From positions 1 through 17,099 of the forward strand of contig JAQWTF010000052.1 in assembly GCA_029242825.1 (NCBI GenBank): DNA of 17,099 nucleotides, given 5' to 3'. The notes below the pieces were generated by a model. That model did not search any database. It was not told the DNA's origin and saw nothing but the letters and a program-made list of their open reading frames with translations. This DNA comes from MAG-120531 sp029242825. GTDB taxonomy: Bacteria > Bacteroidota > Bacteroidia > Flavobacteriales > Flavobacteriaceae. The position numbers were made by a program, and so were the translations under genes. This document shows, piece after piece, positions 14,895 through 17,099 of the stretch (position 1 is the stretch's first letter; each line of letters opens with the position of its first letter).

Positions 14895-15962
14895 ATGTCC
14901 CACAACATTAAAGCTGGCGTTGCCACAGGAGATCAAGTTCAAGAAATTTTTAACTATGCCAAAGAAAAAGGCTTTGCCTTACCGGCTGTAAATGTTACAG
15001 GTTCTAGCACCATTAATGGTGTTATGGAAACTGCTGCTTCATTAAATGCCCCCGTAATCATTCAGTTTTCAAATGGAGGTGCCCAATTTAATGCAGGTAA
15101 AGGATTGTCTAACAAAAATGAACAAGCTGCCATTCAAGGGGCTATTGCTGGAGCAAAACACGTACACCAATTGGCAGAAGTTTACGGAGCTACAGTAATA
15201 CTCCATACGGACCACTGTGCAAAAAAATTATTGCCTTGGATCGACGGTTTATTAGACGCTAGTGAAGCCCACTTCAAAGCCACTGGAAAGCCATTATTTA
15301 GTTCCCATATGATTGATTTGTCAGAAGAGCCATTGGAGGAAAACATCGCCATATGTAAAGAGTATCTTGCTAGAATGAGCAAAATGGATATGACTTTAGA
15401 AATTGAGTTAGGTATTACTGGAGGAGAAGAAGACGGTGTAGACAATACAGATGTAGACGACTCTAAATTATACACACAACCAGAAGAAGTTGCTTATGCA
15501 TATGAGGAGTTATCTAAGGTAAGCCCAAGATTCACCATTGCTGCAGCTTTTGGAAACGTTCATGGAGTTTACAAGCCTGGAAACGTAAAATTAACCCCAA
15601 AAATCTTATTGAATTCCCAAGAATTCATTTCTGAAAAATACGGTTTGGAACACAATTCAATTGACTTTGTATTTCACGGTGGATCAGGTTCTACTTTAGA
15701 GGAAATCAGAGAGTCTATTGGATATGGTGTTATTAAAATGAATATTGACACAGACCTTCAATACGCATTTTTAGAGGGAACAAGGGATTATATTCAAGAC
15801 AAAAAAGATTTCTTGCAAGGACAAATTGGTAATCCAGACGGCGCAGACCAACCGAATAAAAAATACTACGATCCAAGGGTTTGGATTCGCGAAGGAGAGA
15901 AAACTTTTGTGGCCAGACTGACCAAAGCATTTGAAGATTTGAACAACGTTCAAACTTTATAA
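14895..15962 (+). CDS. fbaA: Class II fructose-bisphosphate aldolase
   Basis: This zinc enzyme splits fructose 1,6-bisphosphate into dihydroxyacetone phosphate and glyceraldehyde 3-phosphate, and works in reverse in gluconeogenesis. The 355-residue length fits the class IIa (E. coli FbaA/yeast) group. Visible sites are the catalytic Asp and first zinc His in HTDHC (D106, H107), the acidic pair around ELGITGGEEDG (170-180), the zinc ligands in NVHGVY (H223) and FHGGSGS (H261, with the phosphate-binding GGSGS), and NIDTD (283-287), which binds the second phosphate. All key residues are present. It has its own likely promoter and is followed by a hairpin and the accD gene. Confidence 0.97.
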   Translation: MSHNIKAGVATGDQVQEIFNYAKEKGFALPAVNVTGSSTINGVMETAASLNAPVIIQFSNGGAQFNAGKGLSNKNEQAAIQGAIAGAKHVHQLAEVYGATVILHTDHCAKKLLPWIDGLLDASEAHFKATGKPLFSSHMIDLSEEPLEENIAICKEYLARMSKMDMTLEIELGITGGEEDGVDNTDVDDSKLYTQPEEVAYAYEELSKVSPRFTIAAAFGNVHGVYKPGNVKLTPKILLNSQEFISEKYGLEHNSIDFVFHGGSGSTLEEIRESIGYGVIKMNIDTDLQYAFLEGTRDYIQDKKDFLQGQIGNPDGADQPNKKYYDPRVWIREGEKTFVARLTKAFEDLNNVQTL

Positions 15963-15986
15963 TTTTTTTAAAGTCTAGCTTTTTGC

Positions 15987-15994
15987 TAAGTTTG
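15987..15994 (+). promoter_or_regulatory. Putative -7 element for accD
   Basis: TAAGTTTG is a perfect TAnnTTTG match 51 bp before the accD ATG. Transcription would start near 16000-16002, that is at the base of the inverted repeat that follows. Confidence 0.5.
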
Positions 15995-15997
15995 TTT

Positions 15998-16026
15998 AAG
16001 CGAATACCTTTACTAGGTATTCGCTT
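15998..16026. repeat. Hairpin between fbaA and accD (11-bp stem)
   Basis: AAGCGAATACC (15998-16008) and GGTATTCGCTT (16016-16026) pair perfectly around a 7-nt loop. No proper T run follows (only TTCATTTAAATT), so it is a poor intrinsic terminator for fbaA as it stands. It also coincides with the predicted 5' end of the accD message. It may end fbaA transcripts, protect accD mRNA, or both. Confidence 0.6.
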
Positions 16027-16045
16027 CATTTAAATTCACACATAT

Positions 16046-16915
16046 ATGTCTGCTTGGTTTAAAAGAACAGAAAAAGGAATACAAACCGCCACAGAGGAAA
16101 AGAAAGACACGCCAAAAGGCTTGTGGTACAAATCTCCTACCGGTAAAATTGTCGAATCTGAGGATCTGGCTAAAAATTTTTATGTCAGCCCTGAAGACGA
16201 CTATCACGTAAGAATAGGAAGCAAGGAGTATTTTGAAATACTATTTGATGGTAATAAATTTACCGAATTAGACGCCAAACTCACTTCTAAAGACCCTTTA
16301 AAATTTGAAGACACCAAGAAGTATGCAGACCGTTTAAAAGCAGCACAAAAAAAGACCGGTTTAAAGGACGCTGTGAGAACAGGTTTTGGAAAATCTAACG
16401 GAAAAGACATTGTAATTTGCTGTATGGATTTCGCTTTTATTGGAGGGTCTATGGGCTCTGTAGTAGGAGAAAAAATTGCCAGAGGAATTGACCACGCCAT
16501 TAAGAAAAACACCCCTTTTTTAATGATTTCCAAATCGGGTGGAGCCAGAATGATGGAAGCCGCACTTTCTTTAATGCAGCTAGCTAAGACGTCGGCCAAA
16601 CTGGCCCAATTGGCAGAAGCAGGCCTGCCTTATATCTCCTTGTGTACAGATCCAACTACGGGAGGAACCACCGCCTCTTACGCCATGTTAGGAGATATTA
16701 ATATCGCTGAACCAGGCGCATTGATCGGATTTGCAGGACCTAGGGTAGTAAAAGAAGCGACTGGAAAAGATTTACCAGATGACTTTCAAACTTCTGAATT
16801 CCTATTAGAGCATGGATTTTTAGACTTTATAGTTCATAGAAAAGCATTAAAAAACAAAGTAAATCTATATATAGATCTCATTCAAAACAATCCTGTAAGG
16901 GAAACTGTAGCATAA
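16046..16915 (+). CDS. accD: Acetyl-CoA carboxylase, carboxyltransferase subunit beta
   Basis: AccD with AccA transfers the carboxyl group from biotin to acetyl-CoA, making malonyl-CoA for fatty-acid synthesis. The 289-residue protein has the crotonase-like carboxyltransferase core, including FIGGSMGSVVGEKI (131-144), SGGARMMEA (164-172), DPTTGGTTAS (202-211) and EPGALIGFAGPRV (222-234), close to E. coli AccD. The N-terminus starts MSAWFKRTEKGIQT, a standard Flavobacteriia start. The region that forms the Cys4 zinc ribbon in E. coli (two CxxC pairs) reads YKSPTGKIV (28-36) and YVSPED (46-51): all four cysteines are replaced, while the flanking sequence still aligns. It has its own promoter and a hairpin leader, and rpsO follows. 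Confidence 0.96.
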   Translation: MSAWFKRTEKGIQTATEEKKDTPKGLWYKSPTGKIVESEDLAKNFYVSPEDDYHVRIGSKEYFEILFDGNKFTELDAKLTSKDPLKFEDTKKYADRLKAAQKKTGLKDAVRTGFGKSNGKDIVICCMDFAFIGGSMGSVVGEKIARGIDHAIKKNTPFLMISKSGGARMMEAALSLMQLAKTSAKLAQLAEAGLPYISLCTDPTTGGTTASYAMLGDINIAEPGALIGFAGPRVVKEATGKDLPDDFQTSEFLLEHGFLDFIVHRKALKNKVNLYIDLIQNNPVRETVA

Positions 16916-17046
16916 GTACTTGCTATGAAAGCAATAGCAACTAATAAAAAATTGAAAAACAAAGTTAATATCATTTAGTTTTTCTATATTTGCGCCCTGA
17001 TTGAAAATCAATCAAATACATCAAAATCATTTAAAACAATATTGGA
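16916..17046 (+). promoter_or_regulatory. accD-rpsO spacer with rpsO promoter and leader
   Basis: Just after accD is a weak inverted repeat, TTGCTAT (16920-16926) and ATAGCAA (16934-16940), with no T run, so it is at best a weak terminator. TATATTTG (16985-16992) is a perfect TAnnTTTG element, followed by CGCCC. The expected transcription start is near 16999, giving a leader of about 48 nt. TGATTGA (16998-17004) and TCAATCA (17008-17014) form a 7-bp hairpin with a 3-nt loop right at that 5' end. S15 represses its own mRNA through leader structures in several bacteria, so this leader is a candidate site, though the fold seen here is simple. Confidence 0.5.
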
Positions 17047-17099
17047 ATGTATTTAACCAAAGAAGTTAAAGCCGAGATTTTTACAAAACACGGCAAATC
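17047..17099 (+). CDS. rpsO: 30S ribosomal protein S15, 5' end only
   Basis: Only 17 codons are in the window, translating to MYLTKEVKAEIFTKHGK, which I recognise as the N-terminus of Bacteroidota S15 (family start MYLTKEVKAEIFAKHG). S15 binds the central domain of 16S rRNA early in small-subunit assembly. The gene runs off the right edge. The ATG is preceded by an AT-rich leader without a strong Shine-Dalgarno sequence, as usual in Flavobacteriia. Its promoter and a 5' hairpin lie in the preceding spacer. Confidence 0.88.
   Translation, partial: MYLTKEVKAEIFTKHGK

Noticed and set aside
16204..16599. 131-codon open frame opposite accD
   Set aside because: Antisense to conserved accD core codons; no independent evidence of coding.
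16863..16876. 14-bp perfect palindrome ATCTATATATAGAT near the end of accD
   Set aside because: It lies in coding sequence, is almost pure AT and is expected by chance in DNA of this composition.
1..17099. Mobile element, CRISPR array, tRNA/rRNA gene, phage or defence genes
   Set aside because: I saw no transposase, integrase, spaced direct repeats, tRNA-like cloverleaf or recognised defence domain; every large frame is assigned to a housekeeping or envelope family.

Overview
This window looks like ordinary chromosomal core DNA from a member of the Flavobacteriia (phylum Bacteroidota). The evidence is the set of lineage-typical proteins (a DUF5103/type IX secretion plug protein, a PorT/SprT protein, a lipoprotein-type BamA/TamA relative called TamL, an AccD without zinc-ribbon cysteines), the AT-rich spacers, and the -7 promoter element TAnnTTTG. 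That element is the Bacteroidota consensus and appears in perfect form upstream of seven genes here. Coding density is very high: no gene-free stretch reaches 300 bp, and no mobile element, CRISPR array, tRNA or rRNA gene was seen.

Layout from left to right. (1) The 3' end of a DUF5103 T9SS plug protein gene, cut by the window edge. (2) pruA, proline/P5C catabolism, with its own promoter, ending at a hairpin terminator shared with a converging operon. (3) A minus-strand operon rsmG-cysE-cysM: 16S rRNA m7G methylation plus the two steps of cysteine synthesis, with cysE and cysM overlapping by 11 bp. (4) Divergent from it, a plus-strand pair: a membrane fatty-acid desaturase and, 5 bp later, a class I PLP aminotransferase of the aspartate type, ending at a 20-bp perfect-stem terminator. 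(5) A minus-strand trkA-trkH potassium-uptake operon. (6) A divergent ubiE/menG-porT pair (menaquinone biosynthesis and T9SS/gliding). (7) A minus-strand SpoU-family RNA methyltransferase that converges stop-to-stop on porT. (8) tamL, starting only 23 bp from the RNA methyltransferase start. (9) fbaA (glycolysis/gluconeogenesis), accD (fatty-acid synthesis) and the first codons of rpsO (ribosomal protein S15), each with a recognisable promoter of its own.

The genes are mostly independent housekeeping units. A shared theme is the cell envelope: DUF5103 and PorT belong to type IX secretion, TamL to outer-membrane assembly, AccD and the desaturase to lipid synthesis and tuning, and Trk to ion balance. 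I do not see an undescribed multi-gene system. The more interesting signals are regulatory or evolutionary: loss of all four zinc cysteines in AccD, hairpins sitting at the predicted 5' ends of the accD and rpsO mRNAs, two symmetric elements in the trkA/ubiE divergent promoter, and a 23-bp rlmB-like/tamL divergent gap that predicts a leaderless tamL transcript.
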